A stretch of DNA of 64,000 nucleotides from an uncultured Alphaproteobacteria bacterium (GCA_937924895.1 CALEYP010000050.1:1-64000); one strand, 5' to 3'; shown: positions 27,132-36,838, counted from the stretch's first letter. Notes: generated by a model not told the origin, from the sequence alone. Made by a program: numbers and translations.

Positions 27132-27995
27132 CTATTTCGCGCGCATCATTAACCAATTCCCACCAACGACAAGGCAAATGCCAATCACAGCCGAAGCTGT
27201 CCAACTATAATCTTCAAATAATGTTGAAATTAGAAGTGCAAAGATCGGGAAAATAATCGTCACATATCCTGCTTTACCAGCCCCAATGCGACCGACCAAT
27301 GTCAAATAACAGGCAAATGCCAAGACTGATGAGAAGACGGCAAGCCATAGTAATCCGCCAAGATATGGCACCGTTAGGGCAGGGGCGAAATCATGGCCAC
27401 GTATCAAGCTAAAGAGACCAAGAAGCACCGCGCCATAGAACATGCCCCAGCTGCTTGCGGCAAAAACGGGGATAGACCGCTTTTGCAAATGGGCAGATAC
27501 CAGATTTCCGGTCGAGAAGAATAACGTGCCAGTGATGCAAAAGGCTAGGCCTGTCCATCCCTGCGGGCTTAGGCTGATTTCTGGCCAAAAGACAAATCCG
27601 ACGCCGCTCAGCCCAATGATGGCTGCCAAAAGTTGTAAAGGTGGTGGTCTTTGCCAATCTTTGACAGATGTCAGCAAAATATTGATCAATGACGCTGTGG
27701 CAAAGGCCACGGCCAGCATGCCAGACGCGACATAGAGTGACCCGTAATAGAAAAGGGTGAAGTTAGTACTGAAAAGACAGATGCCAGTTGCGAGGAAAAA
27801 CAGGTGATGACGCCAATGATAGCGAAAGCCCTGACCGGCTCGTATCGCCAAAATCAGCATCAAAGGTGTAGCGATCACAAACCGATGAAATACTGCGACT
27901 TCTGGTGCGACTTCAACTGATTGCCAGCTCAAAGGGAGCCAGCTGGTCGACCAGCTGAAGATGACCATGGCATATAAAAAAGGGGTGTGTGTCAT
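27132..27995 (-). CDS. EamA-family (DMT) transporter
   Basis: This 287-residue protein has about ten membrane segments in two EamA halves (opening FLYAMVIFSWSTSWLPLSWQ; second half near 150-280). The family moves amino acids, nucleosides or other metabolites, usually outward. It starts three bases after the ABC-2 permease stop codon, so it probably shares that transcript. Substrate unknown. Confidence 0.88.
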   Translation of the reverse strand: MTHTPFLYAMVIFSWSTSWLPLSWQSVEVAPEVAVFHRFVIATPLMLILAIRAGQGFRYHWRHHLFFLATGICLFSTNFTLFYYGSLYVASGMLAVAFATASLINILLTSVKDWQRPPPLQLLAAIIGLSGVGFVFWPEISLSPQGWTGLAFCITGTLFFSTGNLVSAHLQKRSIPVFAASSWGMFYGAVLLGLFSLIRGHDFAPALTVPYLGGLLWLAVFSSVLAFACYLTLVGRIGAGKAGYVTIIFPIFALLISTLFEDYSWTASAVIGICLVVGGNWLMMRAK

Positions 27996-27998
27996 GGT

Positions 27999-28760
27999 CT
28001 AATATTTCAACCGATATCCTGTGCGGAAAATCCAGTGAATGGTCACAATGCAAGCGACCAAAAATACCAAGATAGCCGTCACGCTCACAGGGACAGAGAC
28101 ATCAGCCACTCCAAAGAATGACCAGCGGAACACTGAGATCAGGTACACCACAGGGTTAAATAGGGTGACTGTTTGCCAGAAGGGAGGAAGCATCGAAATC
28201 GAATAAAAGCTGCCGCCCAAGAAAACAAGTGGCGTGATAATCAGCATCGGCACGAGGTTTAATTGCTCAAAATTACGGGCCAAGATCCCAATGATGAAGC
28301 CAAACATCGCAAAGCTGATACAGGTCACGGCGAGGAATAAGATCATCCAAATGGGATGCGCAATTTGTACATCAACAAAGGCATAGGATGTACCAAGAAT
28401 GATCATGCCAATCATGAAGGCTTTGGTTGCCGCTGCCCCGACATAGCCCAGGATAATCTCGGTCACTGTCACAGGCGCTGAGAGTAATTCATAGACTGAT
28501 CCGATAAATTTCGGGAAATAAATACCAGTTGATGCGTTCGTCACAGACTGCATTAAGACCGACAGCATAATCAGCCCAGGAACAATGAAAGCCCCATAGG
28601 CGACACCGTCAATAGTATCAATTCTTGTGCCAATCGCTGAGCCAAAAACAATGAAATAGAGGCTTGTGGATAAGACAGGTGAAATGATGGACTGCACCAA
28701 GGTGCGGAAGGTGCGTCGCATCTCAAAGACATAAATGGCTTTTACGGCGTGAAGGTTCAT
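27999..28760 (-). CDS. ABC-2 type transporter permease
   Basis: The 253-residue protein has about six membrane helices and the ABC-2 (NodJ/DrrB-like) pattern, with the [20 protein letters not shown] and [19 protein letters not shown] stretches near the C-terminal half. It pairs with the ATPase encoded upstream, overlapping it by four bases (ATGA). Such exporters move drugs, polysaccharides or lipids out of the cytoplasm. The substrate is not evident from the neighbours. Confidence 0.92.
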   Translation of the reverse strand: MNLHAVKAIYVFEMRRTFRTLVQSIISPVLSTSLYFIVFGSAIGTRIDTIDGVAYGAFIVPGLIMLSVLMQSVTNASTGIYFPKFIGSVYELLSAPVTVTEIILGYVGAAATKAFMIGMIILGTSYAFVDVQIAHPIWMILFLAVTCISFAMFGFIIGILARNFEQLNLVPMLIITPLVFLGGSFYSISMLPPFWQTVTLFNPVVYLISVFRWSFFGVADVSVPVSVTAILVFLVACIVTIHWIFRTGYRLKY

Positions 28761-29686
28761 GACGCGGCATCCTTTTGAACAAGGCTCACGAAAATTTCTT
28801 CCAACGAGCTGGTATGTGTTTGCAAATCTTTAATCGCTAGGCCAGCCTTGTTGATATCAGCCAATAGGGCTGGAATATCAGAGCTACCTGCCTTGGTATC
28901 ATAGAGATAGGTGAGGGTTAACCCATCATCTGATAGGCTCAGATTATGATGAGCTAGGCTGTCCGGAATAGCCGATATCGGTTCTTGGACCTCCAGCGCT
29001 AATTCCTTCTGGCCTAACCGTTGCATCAACGCGTCTTTCTCCTCGACAAGCAAGATTTCACCATGATTGATGATAGCAATGCGATCAGCAACCTCCTCTG
29101 CTTCTTCGATATAATGCGTAGTAAGGATGATCGTCACACCCTCTTTTTTGAGCTCTTCTACAACGCGCCACATATCATTGCGTAACTCAACATCAACGCC
29201 GGCAGAGGGCTCATCTAGAAAGAGTAATTTTGGCTCATGGCTCAACGCTTTGGCAATTAAGACGCGGCGTTTCATTCCCCCTGAAAGGGTCATATTTCGG
29301 TTGTCACGTTTATCCCACAAGGAGAGACGCTTTAAAATCGCCTCAATGCGTCCTTCATCAGGTGCAAGACCAAACAATCCACGAGAGAAGCGCACAGTAC
29401 CACTCACTTTTTCAAAGGGTTCAATCATAATTTCCTGCGGGACAAGAGAAATTTGACGGCGGGCAGCAAGTGGGTCTTTATGCACATCATGGCCGCCAAC
29501 GGTAATTGAGCCAGATGTGATGTTTGTGAGGCCGCAAACCGCTGAAATGAGTGTCGTTTTACCGGCTCCATTGGGACCGAGTAACGCCAAGGTCTCACCC
29601 TCTTTCACCTCCAAATTAACAGATTTCAGGGCCTGAAAGCCATTTTCATATGTCTTTGTCAGACCGTCGATTTTTAAAAGCGCCAT
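28757..29686 (-). CDS. ABC transporter ATP-binding protein
   Basis: The 309-residue ATPase from ATG 29686 has Walker [10 protein letters not shown], signature LSGGMKRR, Walker [11 protein letters not shown] and the H-loop TTHY. After about residue 235 it has the C-terminal extension typical of DrrA/NodI exporters. ATG 29686 is preferred over the in-frame 29755 start because AGGA lies eight bases upstream and the ATPase fold begins at [13 protein letters not shown]. It is first in a three-gene operon with the permease and DMT transporter. Confidence 0.92.
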   Translation of the reverse strand: MALLKIDGLTKTYENGFQALKSVNLEVKEGETLALLGPNGAGKTTLISAVCGLTNITSGSITVGGHDVHKDPLAARRQISLVPQEIMIEPFEKVSGTVRFSRGLFGLAPDEGRIEAILKRLSLWDKRDNRNMTLSGGMKRRVLIAKALSHEPKLLFLDEPSAGVDVELRNDMWRVVEELKKEGVTIILTTHYIEEAEEVADRIAIINHGEILLVEEKDALMQRLGQKELALEVQEPISAIPDSLAHHNLSLSDDGLTLTYLYDTKAGSSDIPALLADINKAGLAIKDLQTHTSSLEEIFVSLVQKDAAS

Positions 29687-29818
29687 GGCCAAATCCTGCG
29701 GAAAAAATTGTGATAGCGGTATTCTATGTCGCACCATGACGCCGTGATATGGCATAAGCGCACGAAATTTAGAAAGCAGGCAAAGCTATCATAGATTTCA
29801 TGTGAGCGATATAGTAAT

Positions 29819-30598
29819 TTGCCATCGCAACATGTCTGTGAAGGTGTCTCGCATTTGTTTTCTTTTTTATCTCATCCAGAAGTGCGTCAAGGTTTCCGTG
29901 ATGCGGCTGGCCTGCCAGGTATCGCGCTGGCTGCTACAATGTTAGGCTTTGCGACTATGAGTAAAGAAGCAGGGCTCTCTCTGCTGATGACGATGCTCAG
30001 CACAGCCGGTGTCTGGGGGCTTCCGGGTCAAGTGGCGATGGTAGGTCTTTTTGCGAGTGGGAGCAGCCTTGTTCTTATTTTCTTAGCGGTGACCATGGCG
30101 AATATGCGGATGCTTCTCATGGTGATATCTGCTAGTGATTCAATGGGGATAAAGCAACAGCAGATGCCAGCGTGGAAGCATATGTTATTGTTTCATTTTA
30201 TGGCAGCAACCGCTTGGTTGCGCATGGGACAATTAAAGGGGCATCTCGCACCACATGAACTAACGCGTTATTACATCGCCTTTACGATTGTGATTTTTTC
30301 ATTTTCGATTTGTGGTACGGCACTTGGTTTTTATATTGGTGATATTATGCCGTCCTCGCTCTTGCGGGTAATGATTTATATCACGCCTCTTTATCTAATC
30401 CTGCTTGCGCTATCCGGACAGGCAAGATCGAACCGTTTGGCCGTTATTTTCGGCGGTCTATTTGTCGTGATGCTGATGCCTTTTATGGGGCAGGGCGCTA
30501 TCTTTGTGGCGGGGTTTGCGGGTGGCGGTCTGGCATTGGCGCTCACCTTACGCAATGAGGCACAACAAGCGAAGCAACGAGGCCAGAATGAGCGCTGA
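29819..30598 (+). CDS. AzlC-family branched-chain amino-acid exporter, large subunit
   Basis: The product of up to 259 residues is hydrophobic and follows the AzlC pattern (LLMTMLSTAGVWGLPGQVAM, then FLAVTMANMRMLLM). With AzlD it exports branched-chain amino acids or related compounds. No ATG occurs near the expected start: TTG 29819, TTG 29855 and GTG 29882 are the options, and none has a strong ribosome site. Its 3' end overlaps the azlD start by 11 bases. A second AzlCD pair lies at 59.6-60.6 kb. Confidence 0.82.
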   Translation: MPSQHVCEGVSHLFSFLSHPEVRQGFRDAAGLPGIALAATMLGFATMSKEAGLSLLMTMLSTAGVWGLPGQVAMVGLFASGSSLVLIFLAVTMANMRMLLMVISASDSMGIKQQQMPAWKHMLLFHFMAATAWLRMGQLKGHLAPHELTRYYIAFTIVIFSFSICGTALGFYIGDIMPSSLLRVMIYITPLYLILLALSGQARSNRLAVIFGGLFVVMLMPFMGQGAIFVAGFAGGGLALALTLRNEAQQAKQRGQNER

Positions 30599-30914
30599 GT
30601 ATTACGGAGCTGCTGCGGTTGGGCTTGCCATCATCGCCACCTTTGTATGGCGGTTTTTAGGCGTTCTGATTTATCAAAACGTTGATGCTGATAGCCTTAT
30701 CATGCGACTTATCAATATGTTGGCCTATTCGCTGGTTGGCGCTGTCATGATGCAATTAATGGTCGCGCCGACAGGTTTGCTTGCCACCTCTGCTCTGTCT
30801 CATCGCCTTGCCGGCCTTTTGGTTGGTTTGGCGTTATTGGCAATAGCCCGCAACTTACCGATCGCTTTGCTTGGTGCTATCGGGACTTTTGGTATGCTCA
30901 GCTTGCTGTTTTAG
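30588..30914 (+). CDS. AzlD-family small transporter subunit
   Basis: The 108-residue protein has about four hydrophobic segments, as in AzlD. I use ATG 30588 (SAEYYGAAAVGLAI), which overlaps the AzlC stop by 11 bases and gives the usual AzlD length. An in-frame start at 30504 lies inside azlC. The last 17 bases overlap, tail to tail, the tautomerase gene on the minus strand. Confidence 0.82.
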   Translation: MSAEYYGAAAVGLAIIATFVWRFLGVLIYQNVDADSLIMRLINMLAYSLVGAVMMQLMVAPTGLLATSALSHRLAGLLVGLALLAIARNLPIALLGAIGTFGMLSLLF

Positions 30915-31101
30915 AGGGTTTATTGGCGAGCAACTCTCCGCCAATTGCCCAATTTTCACTATCAACCTCTGTGATGATGATATTGAGTTTTTCAGGATTT
31001 CCCCCACAGCTTTCAATGAAAGCTGTGGTAAGATTATCGGCTAAATCTTGTTTCTGCTCAGCTGTGCGGCCTTTCAGCATTTCTACCCGAATGATAGGCA
31101 T
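30898..31101 (-). CDS. 4-oxalocrotonate tautomerase family protein
   Basis: From ATG 31101 this is a 67-residue protein beginning MPIIRVEMLKGRT, which places the catalytic proline at position 1 after Met removal. The family tautomerises enol/keto acids. The ATG overlaps the aldehyde dehydrogenase stop by one base (TGATG), so the two are made together. Earlier in-frame codons (31113) lie inside that gene and would hide Pro-1. Confidence 0.88.
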   Translation of the reverse strand: MPIIRVEMLKGRTAEQKQDLADNLTTAFIESCGGNPEKLNIIITEVDSENWAIGGELLANKPSKTAS

Positions 31102-32534
31102 CAGGCATTCCATCCCGCCACAGCTTTGATTTCCATGAAATCTTCAATGCCCCAGCGGCCCCCTTCGCGGCCATTGCCTGAGGCTTTTACTCCGCCAAAA
31201 GGTGACATGCGGCCGCGGCTTTTGCCATTAACCTCAACCATGCCAGAGCGCAATTGACGAGCGACACGGCGCACGCGATCAGGGTCAGTGGATTGAATAT
31301 AATTGGTCAGCCCGTAATCTGTATCATTGGCGATAGCAATGGCTTCTTCTTCTGTTTCAAACGGGATGATTGATAACACAGGACCAAAAATTTCCTCGCG
31401 TGCGATCGTCATATCATTATTCACATCAGCAAAAACTGTTGGTTTGACGAAATAGCCATCGTCTAAGCCATCTGGCTTACCAGTGCCGCCTGCAACGAGT
31501 GTCGCCCCTTCATCAACGCCAACCTGTATCAGGTTTTGTACCTTATCAAACTGCATTTGGCTGACAACAGGGCCGATGTGACGCCCTTCTTTTTCGGCAT
31601 GATTTGGCGCCATCATCGCGGCCACAGAGCTGGCGGTGGCAATCGCATCATCATAACGGCTTTTATGAACAAGCATTCTGGTTGGGGCGTTGCAAGATTG
31701 GCCTGTATTGTTAAAGCAATGGATGGCGCCACGCTTCACAGCCTTCTCATCCGCATCTTCAAAAATGATATTTGCGCCTTTACCACCAAGCTCCAAATGA
31801 ACGCGCTTTAGTGTTTTTGAGGCATTCTCAGAGATCAAGCGACCGGCTCGTGTGGAGCCTGTGAAGGAGACCATATCGATGTCGTCATGCCCTGACAGTA
31901 ATGTGCCAATGCCTGCACCATCGCCATGCACCATGTTATAAACGCCAGCTGGCACGCCTGCAGCATGCATGATTTTTGAGAAAACTTGTGTTGAAAGTGG
32001 CGCGATTTCTGATGGTTTCAGCACCATGGTGCAGCCCGCCAATAACGCAGGTATTACCTTTAACGTCACCTGATTCATGGGCCAGTTCCAAGGCGTGATC
32101 AGAGCCACCACGCCAACCGGATCATAAACGAGCATGTCATTTGGGGCATGGTCGCCAAGTGGTTCCATCAATGACATATCTTTGACAGCCATAAGGAAAT
32201 TTTCAATATGCCAGCTACCAGCTGTGACTTGGCTTGATTTGGCAAAATCAATAGGGGCGCCCATCTCAACCGAAATGGCTTCTGCCATCTCATCAGCATG
32301 GGCGTTATATTGTTCAAGAATCTTTTCAACGAGTGTCACGCGCTCTGCCAATGATGTTTGTGACCAGCTTGTGTAGGCATGTTTTGCTGCCGCAATCGCT
32401 GCTTCACCATCTGCGGTGCCACCTAGCATCACGGTTCCACATGCAGTGTCATGAGATGGGTTCATAATGGCAAGCTCAGTGCCAGCAATTGGGTCTACAA
32501 AAGCGCCATTAATATAGAATTGACGGGCATCCAT
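31101..32534 (-). CDS. NAD(P)-dependent aldehyde dehydrogenase
   Basis: This 477-residue enzyme has the cofactor motif FTGSTRAGR, the general-base segment LELGGKGAN, the catalytic cysteine in NNTGQSCNAPTRM and EEIFGPVLS. It oxidises an aldehyde to an acid in the cytosol. Substrate is not evident from sequence. It starts from ATG with a GAGGTGA ribosome site five bases upstream. A tautomerase gene is coupled to its stop codon, which suggests a short degradation route. Confidence 0.93.
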   Translation of the reverse strand: MDARQFYINGAFVDPIAGTELAIMNPSHDTACGTVMLGGTADGEAAIAAAKHAYTSWSQTSLAERVTLVEKILEQYNAHADEMAEAISVEMGAPIDFAKSSQVTAGSWHIENFLMAVKDMSLMEPLGDHAPNDMLVYDPVGVVALITPWNWPMNQVTLKVIPALLAGCTMVLKPSEIAPLSTQVFSKIMHAAGVPAGVYNMVHGDGAGIGTLLSGHDDIDMVSFTGSTRAGRLISENASKTLKRVHLELGGKGANIIFEDADEKAVKRGAIHCFNNTGQSCNAPTRMLVHKSRYDDAIATASSVAAMMAPNHAEKEGRHIGPVVSQMQFDKVQNLIQVGVDEGATLVAGGTGKPDGLDDGYFVKPTVFADVNNDMTIAREEIFGPVLSIIPFETEEEAIAIANDTDYGLTNYIQSTDPDRVRRVARQLRSGMVEVNGKSRGRMSPFGGVKASGNGREGGRWGIEDFMEIKAVAGWNA

Positions 32535-32732
32535 AACATCACCTCATATTGGATTATTTGAGTTTTCCTATCTCTGACGTAGCCATCAATAGATGGATAA
32601 ACAAGTAGTGTGATTTGTTTTTTCTGACAAGCAAATTTGAACAAGGGTAATGAGAGCTTGCTCTTCTTCAAAATAAGACGACATAATAATGACTGAAATA
32701 TGGCCAAAACACCAAAGGGAAAGGGATGCCAC
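32535..32732. promoter_or_regulatory. Divergent intergenic region (aldehyde dehydrogenase / rhodanese)
   Basis: About 198 AT-rich bases hold the promoters for both flanking genes. I see no recognisable -35/-10 pair, operator or RNA structure that I would defend. Confidence 0.25.
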
Positions 32733-33107
32733 ATGAAAACAGCAATGGGATATTTAGACGAAGCAAACCAAATGGTTGAGCGTTTGTCAGCCGAAGACGC
32801 CATAGCAAAATATGGCCAGGATGATGTGGTCATCATCGATGTGAGAGATGGTAAGGCGATTGAAGCCACTGGCACCATCAAAGGCGCATTGCGTATTCCG
32901 CGCGGGTTCATCGAGTTTGCAGCTGATGAGACAACAGATTTTCATAATGAAGCCTTGCAAAAAGATAAGGAAATTCTTGTCGTCTGTGCCGCTGGTGGTA
33001 TGGCAGCTTTAACAGGCCGCACCTTACAAGAATTGGGCTACGAGAACGTTTATGATATAGGTGGCTTTTCAAGCTGGGCAGAGGCAGGTGGCCCAACAGA
33101 AGCGTAA
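32733..33107 (+). CDS. Single-domain rhodanese-like protein
   Basis: The 124-residue protein from ATG 32733 has the rhodanese pattern VVIIDVRDGKAIEATGTIKG and the active-site loop VCAAGGMAAL with its cysteine. Such proteins carry persulfide sulfur. ATG 32733 has AAAGGGA seven bases upstream and is preferred over 32700. It is followed by a stable hairpin and then the MttB-like gene, so it may be transcribed alone. Confidence 0.88.
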   Translation: MKTAMGYLDEANQMVERLSAEDAIAKYGQDDVVIIDVRDGKAIEATGTIKGALRIPRGFIEFAADETTDFHNEALQKDKEILVVCAAGGMAALTGRTLQELGYENVYDIGGFSSWAEAGGPTEA

Positions 33108-33127
33108 ACCAATGTATCAGTGTAAAA

Positions 33128-33171
33128 AATAAGAGTGAAATGCGGCAAGGAATTGTCGCATTTATCTTATT
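33128..33171 (+). terminator. Two-tier hairpin after the rhodanese gene (likely terminator)
   Basis: An inner stem of 11 base pairs (33138-33148 with 33153-33163, one G-U) is closed by a GGAA tetraloop of the GNRA type. An outer 7-bp perfect stem (AATAAGA 33128-33134, TCTTATT 33165-33171) encloses it with a small bulge. The right side is U-rich. It starts 20 bases after the rhodanese stop and ends about 56 bases before the MttB-like gene, so termination or attenuation are both possible. Confidence 0.65.
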
Positions 33172-33227
33172 TCTCAATCCTACTTCGTCTCTGATGAAGC
33201 TATCGGAAATAATATAGGATTGAAATC

Positions 33228-34766
33228 ATGCCCCGACGAAGCGGCAGACGCCACGCCACATCTTCAGATGCATCAGCATCATTCTCTTTGGCACAAATGC
33301 CCTTCCAGCGGGTGCAAAATCACATGGCGCCGCATGCCCCATTAAGTGAGGCTCAGCTCGAACAGATTGATCGCAAATCTAAATTATTACTTGCCGATTA
33401 TGGCATTGAGGTGATGTGCCCAGAGGCGCGTAAACTCTACCAATCAGTAGGGGCGCTAGTCGATGAAGAGACTCATATTGTCAAGCTGGATGGTGATACA
33501 ATTGACGCGTTAATTAGCTCAGCACCAGCCACTTGCGAGGTCTATAGCACCAATAAAGAGCGGTCTCTTTTATTAGGTGGCAATCATATTCATTTTGGCA
33601 TGGTGTCAGGGGCGCCAAATGTAGATGATGCCATTTCTGGTCGCCGGGCGGGGAACTTCGCAGATTATCAGAATTTCATTAAGTTAGGGCAGTCATTTAA
33701 TTCTATTCATTTTTTTGGAAACCAAACGCTCAGCCCCACAGATTTACCAGTAAATACAAGGCATTTAGATGCCAATTTTGCCAATTTGACTTTGTCAGAC
33801 AAACCGTTTTTATCCATGTCTATCGGCCGTGAACGTGTCCAAGATGCAGCCCAGATGATAGCCATTGCGCGGGGATGCGCAGTCGAGGATTTAGCCGACG
33901 CACCAGGCGCGATTACCAATGTCTCTATCAATAGCCCTCGTAAATTTGATAGCGAAATGTCATCAGCCGTCATTGCGTTGGCGGAGTTAAATCAGCCTGT
34001 GATTATCACGCCATTTACCCTGATGGGTGCGATGACTCCCGTGACGTTAGCTGGCGCCTTAGTCCAACAAAATGCCGAGGCGTTATTTGCCATGGCGTTG
34101 ACGCAGATTGTGCGCAAAGGCACCCCTGTCATTTATGGGGGATTTACCTCGAATGTGGATATGAAGTCAGGGGCACCTGCTTTTGGTACGCCCGAAAATA
34201 GTCTGGCAAATATGGCAGGCGGCCAATTAGCGCGTCTTTATGGTGTGCCATATCGGACCTCTGCTTGCTCAGCCTCGACAAGTGTCGATGCACAAGCTGT
34301 ATGGGAAACGCAAATGGCCTTATGGGGCGCTGTGACAGGTTATGGTAATTTGATTTATCATGCGGCAGGGTGGTCAGAAGGCGGGCTTGTCGCCTCTTAT
34401 GAGAAGCTTGTTGTTGATTGTGAAATGTTGCAAGCCATGTCAGCTTTGTTGCAACCGGTTACATTTGATGAGGATGATTTTGGTCTTGAGGCGCATGCAG
34501 AGGTGGCGCCAGGTGGCCATTTCTTTGGGGCCTCTCATACCATGGCCCGTTACAGCAACGCCTTTTACACGCCATTCTTATCTGATTGGTCAAATTATGA
34601 AAATTGGCTAGAGAAGGGGGCAAAGACTGCCACGCAACGTGCCACAGAGATATGGCAGTCTCTTCTAGAAACATATCAGGCGCCGCCATTGCCGGAGGAT
34701 CGCAAAGAGGCGCTTGCTGCTTATGTCGCCAAACGCAAAGAAGACATTGGAACAAGGGATATCTAA
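33228..34766 (+). CDS. Trimethylamine methyltransferase (MttB) family protein, non-pyrrolysine type
   Basis: This 512-residue protein has the MttB pattern: SIHFFGNQTLSPTDLP, GAITNVSINSPRKFD, then PVIYGGFTSNVDMKSGAPAFG and a Gly-rich C-terminal barrel region. The family transfers methyl groups from quaternary or tertiary amines to a corrinoid protein. The frame has no internal TAG, so pyrrolysine is not used and the substrate is likely a betaine-like compound, not trimethylamine. No corrinoid protein or partner methyltransferase is encoded nearby. ATG 33228 has AGGA nine bases upstream. Confidence 0.88.
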   Translation: MPRRSGRRHATSSDASASFSLAQMPFQRVQNHMAPHAPLSEAQLEQIDRKSKLLLADYGIEVMCPEARKLYQSVGALVDEETHIVKLDGDTIDALISSAPATCEVYSTNKERSLLLGGNHIHFGMVSGAPNVDDAISGRRAGNFADYQNFIKLGQSFNSIHFFGNQTLSPTDLPVNTRHLDANFANLTLSDKPFLSMSIGRERVQDAAQMIAIARGCAVEDLADAPGAITNVSINSPRKFDSEMSSAVIALAELNQPVIITPFTLMGAMTPVTLAGALVQQNAEALFAMALTQIVRKGTPVIYGGFTSNVDMKSGAPAFGTPENSLANMAGGQLARLYGVPYRTSACSASTSVDAQAVWETQMALWGAVTGYGNLIYHAAGWSEGGLVASYEKLVVDCEMLQAMSALLQPVTFDEDDFGLEAHAEVAPGGHFFGASHTMARYSNAFYTPFLSDWSNYENWLEKGAKTATQRATEIWQSLLETYQAPPLPEDRKEALAAYVAKRKEDIGTRDI

Positions 34767-34770
34767 GCTT

Positions 34771-35601
34771 ATGCCGCATCTTGCAATTATTGAGGGCAAC
34801 CATGAGGGTCTTGTTGAAATAAAAGATAATGGTGCAGTGCATGGTGCTGCGGAAGGGTTTGCCAATGTGCTATCCTCGCTAGATGCTGAGCTTACTTTCA
34901 GAATAATACGTCCTCATTTTGCGGATTTCGCGCCTCACTCTGAGATTTTGGAGGGATGTGACGGCGTCGTATTTACAGGGTCCGCCGTTAGTTGGTCAGC
35001 CGATGAGGCCCCGGCCGCGCCTGCGCGTGATGTGATGGCTTTGGCGCTTCGGCAAGGGTTGCCTGTTTTCGGGTCATGTTATGGGATGCAACTGGCTGTC
35101 GCTGTGTTGGGGGGGCGCAATAGGGCTCATCATCAGGCTACAGAATTTGCCATTGCCTATGATATTTCCCTGACCGAGGCGGGGCGCACCCATGCCTTGT
35201 ACCAAGATAAACCAGCGATGTTTGATGCCCGCTGCATGCATAGAGATGAAGTAGCAGATCTGCCACAGGGCGCCCTTTGCCTTGCCACAAACACCCACAG
35301 TCAAGTGCAAGCGATGAGTTATGAGACAGCTAGCGAGCGTGTTTGGGCGGTGCAATATCATCCTGAATTATTCTTCGCGGATATCGGGCGCTATATTGCC
35401 AAAAATGATGTTACGAGTTTTTCTGATTGCGCGGCATTTGCCGCTCACCTCTCGCTTGAAAAAACAGTTGATGATATCATCTCGTATTTTGCAAAAATAT
35501 ATACTGATGAAGGGCTTCAACAGGCCTATCAGCTCTCCTCTTCGCATCGCACTGCGCTTCATCAAACAGAGCTGGTGAATTTCCTTACATCTTTGGGCTG
35601 A
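34771..35601 (+). CDS. Class I glutamine amidotransferase family protein
   Basis: The 276-residue protein from ATG 34771 has the nucleophile motif FGSCYGMQL (about 106-114) and the catalytic His-Glu pair in VQYHPELFF, so it is a complete class I glutaminase-type domain with a C-terminal helical extension. Stand-alone members include gamma-glutamyl hydrolases and GMP-synthase-like subunits. It follows the MttB-like gene by four bases, implying joint function. An in-frame start at 34714 lies inside that gene. The end overlaps the MFS gene by 17 bases, tail to tail. Confidence 0.85.
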   Translation: MPHLAIIEGNHEGLVEIKDNGAVHGAAEGFANVLSSLDAELTFRIIRPHFADFAPHSEILEGCDGVVFTGSAVSWSADEAPAAPARDVMALALRQGLPVFGSCYGMQLAVAVLGGRNRAHHQATEFAIAYDISLTEAGRTHALYQDKPAMFDARCMHRDEVADLPQGALCLATNTHSQVQAMSYETASERVWAVQYHPELFFADIGRYIAKNDVTSFSDCAAFAAHLSLEKTVDDIISYFAKIYTDEGLQQAYQLSSSHRTALHQTELVNFLTSLG

Positions 35602-36838
35602 ATTGCTGTCTCTGCCAATTTTGACTGAAGATAGTTTCCCGGCCTTTTTCGGGATGCCGCGGTATAAAACAGGCTAAAATCAAAGAGATGAACGCCATCA
35701 GCGCGGCAAGAATATAGACGCCATCAGGCGCCACAATCCATAAATAACCCAATGCCGCTGGCAAGAAAACAGCTGCGATATGATTGATGGTAAAGGCCAC
35801 AGCTGCCGTTGGTGCCATATCTTCAGGGTCACCAATTTTCTGGAAATAGGTTTTCAATGCAAAAGCAAGCGCAAATAATAAATGGTCAATCACATAGAGC
35901 GCGGCACCAACCCAGGCAGACCAGTCAAAATAATAAATGCCGCCATAGAGAATGAATAATATGGTAAGGCCCGCATATTCAAAAATGAGGGCAAATCGCT
36001 CCCCTAATTTCTGCACGAACCGCCCCATGAGCGGGGCAAAAATCATATTAGCAACATAATTAATCAAGAATAAAATCGTGAGATGATGCACCTCATAGCC
36101 AAATTTTTCGACCATCATGAAGGCGGCAAACACCACAAAAATCTGACGACGGGCGCCAGACATGAATTGTAGTGCGTAATATAGCCAATAGCGTGATTTT
36201 AGCACCAGCTTCTTTTCTTGTTCGTAATGTGAGGTGAATTGCGGAAAGGCAAAAGCAGCATAAAGCACGAGTGCTACACAAATGCCTCCACCAACGCCAT
36301 AAACAACAACATAAGATAATGACAAGCTATGCCAGAGAAGGCTAATCGCACCATAGGCCACTAGTGAGGCCGCTGAGCCGGCTGCAATGAGCCAGCCTAA
36401 CATCTGTGGCGCTTTATCTTTGGCAATCCATTGTAATTGCAGGGATTGGTTCACAGTCTCAAAATAATGAAAGCCCACTGACCCAATGAAAGTTGTTATC
36501 AAAAGACCTGTAAATGTGGGAAAAGACGCAGTCAGTGCCGTTGCCCCGCCCAATAAGAGGAGGGAGATGAGGGCTAAGCTCTGTTCTCGCACTAAGAATA
36601 AGAGCAAGATCACCGCAATTGCTAAGAAACCTGGGATTTCGCGCACCGTCTGAAGCCACCCAATTTCAACACCTGTGAATTGTGCCGCTTCAATGACAAA
36701 ATTATTCAGCAAGGCAGACCATGTTGCAAAAGCCAGCGGCATGGCAAAAGAGAGAATGAATAATAACGCGATAGGCTGACGCCATAGGGGCAAGTGGGCC
36801 GCATCGGCAAGGCTTACGCGTTGAGAAGACAGAAACAT
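35585..36838 (-). CDS. MFS transporter
   Basis: The 417-residue protein has about 12 membrane segments in two six-helix halves, with a cytoplasmic loop near residue 205 (FTSHYEQEKKLVLKSRYW). This is the major facilitator pattern. No substrate-defining motif was recognised. The acetyltransferase gene downstream on the same strand sits close to it, but its orientation puts it after this gene only if transcription starts further upstream, at 37310. Confidence 0.86.
   Translation of the reverse strand: MFLSSQRVSLADAAHLPLWRQPIALLFILSFAMPLAFATWSALLNNFVIEAAQFTGVEIGWLQTVREIPGFLAIAVILLLFLVREQSLALISLLLLGGATALTASFPTFTGLLITTFIGSVGFHYFETVNQSLQLQWIAKDKAPQMLGWLIAAGSAASLVAYGAISLLWHSLSLSYVVVYGVGGGICVALVLYAAFAFPQFTSHYEQEKKLVLKSRYWLYYALQFMSGARRQIFVVFAAFMMVEKFGYEVHHLTILFLINYVANMIFAPLMGRFVQKLGERFALIFEYAGLTILFILYGGIYYFDWSAWVGAALYVIDHLLFALAFALKTYFQKIGDPEDMAPTAAVAFTINHIAAVFLPAALGYLWIVAPDGVYILAALMAFISLILACFIPRHPEKGRETIFSQNWQRQQFSPKM

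Noticed and set aside
32495..32911. 138-residue minus-strand frame across the aldehyde dehydrogenase upstream region
   Set aside because: It covers the start of the rhodanese gene antisense and ends in the aldehyde dehydrogenase gene, with no motif. It is a shadow frame.
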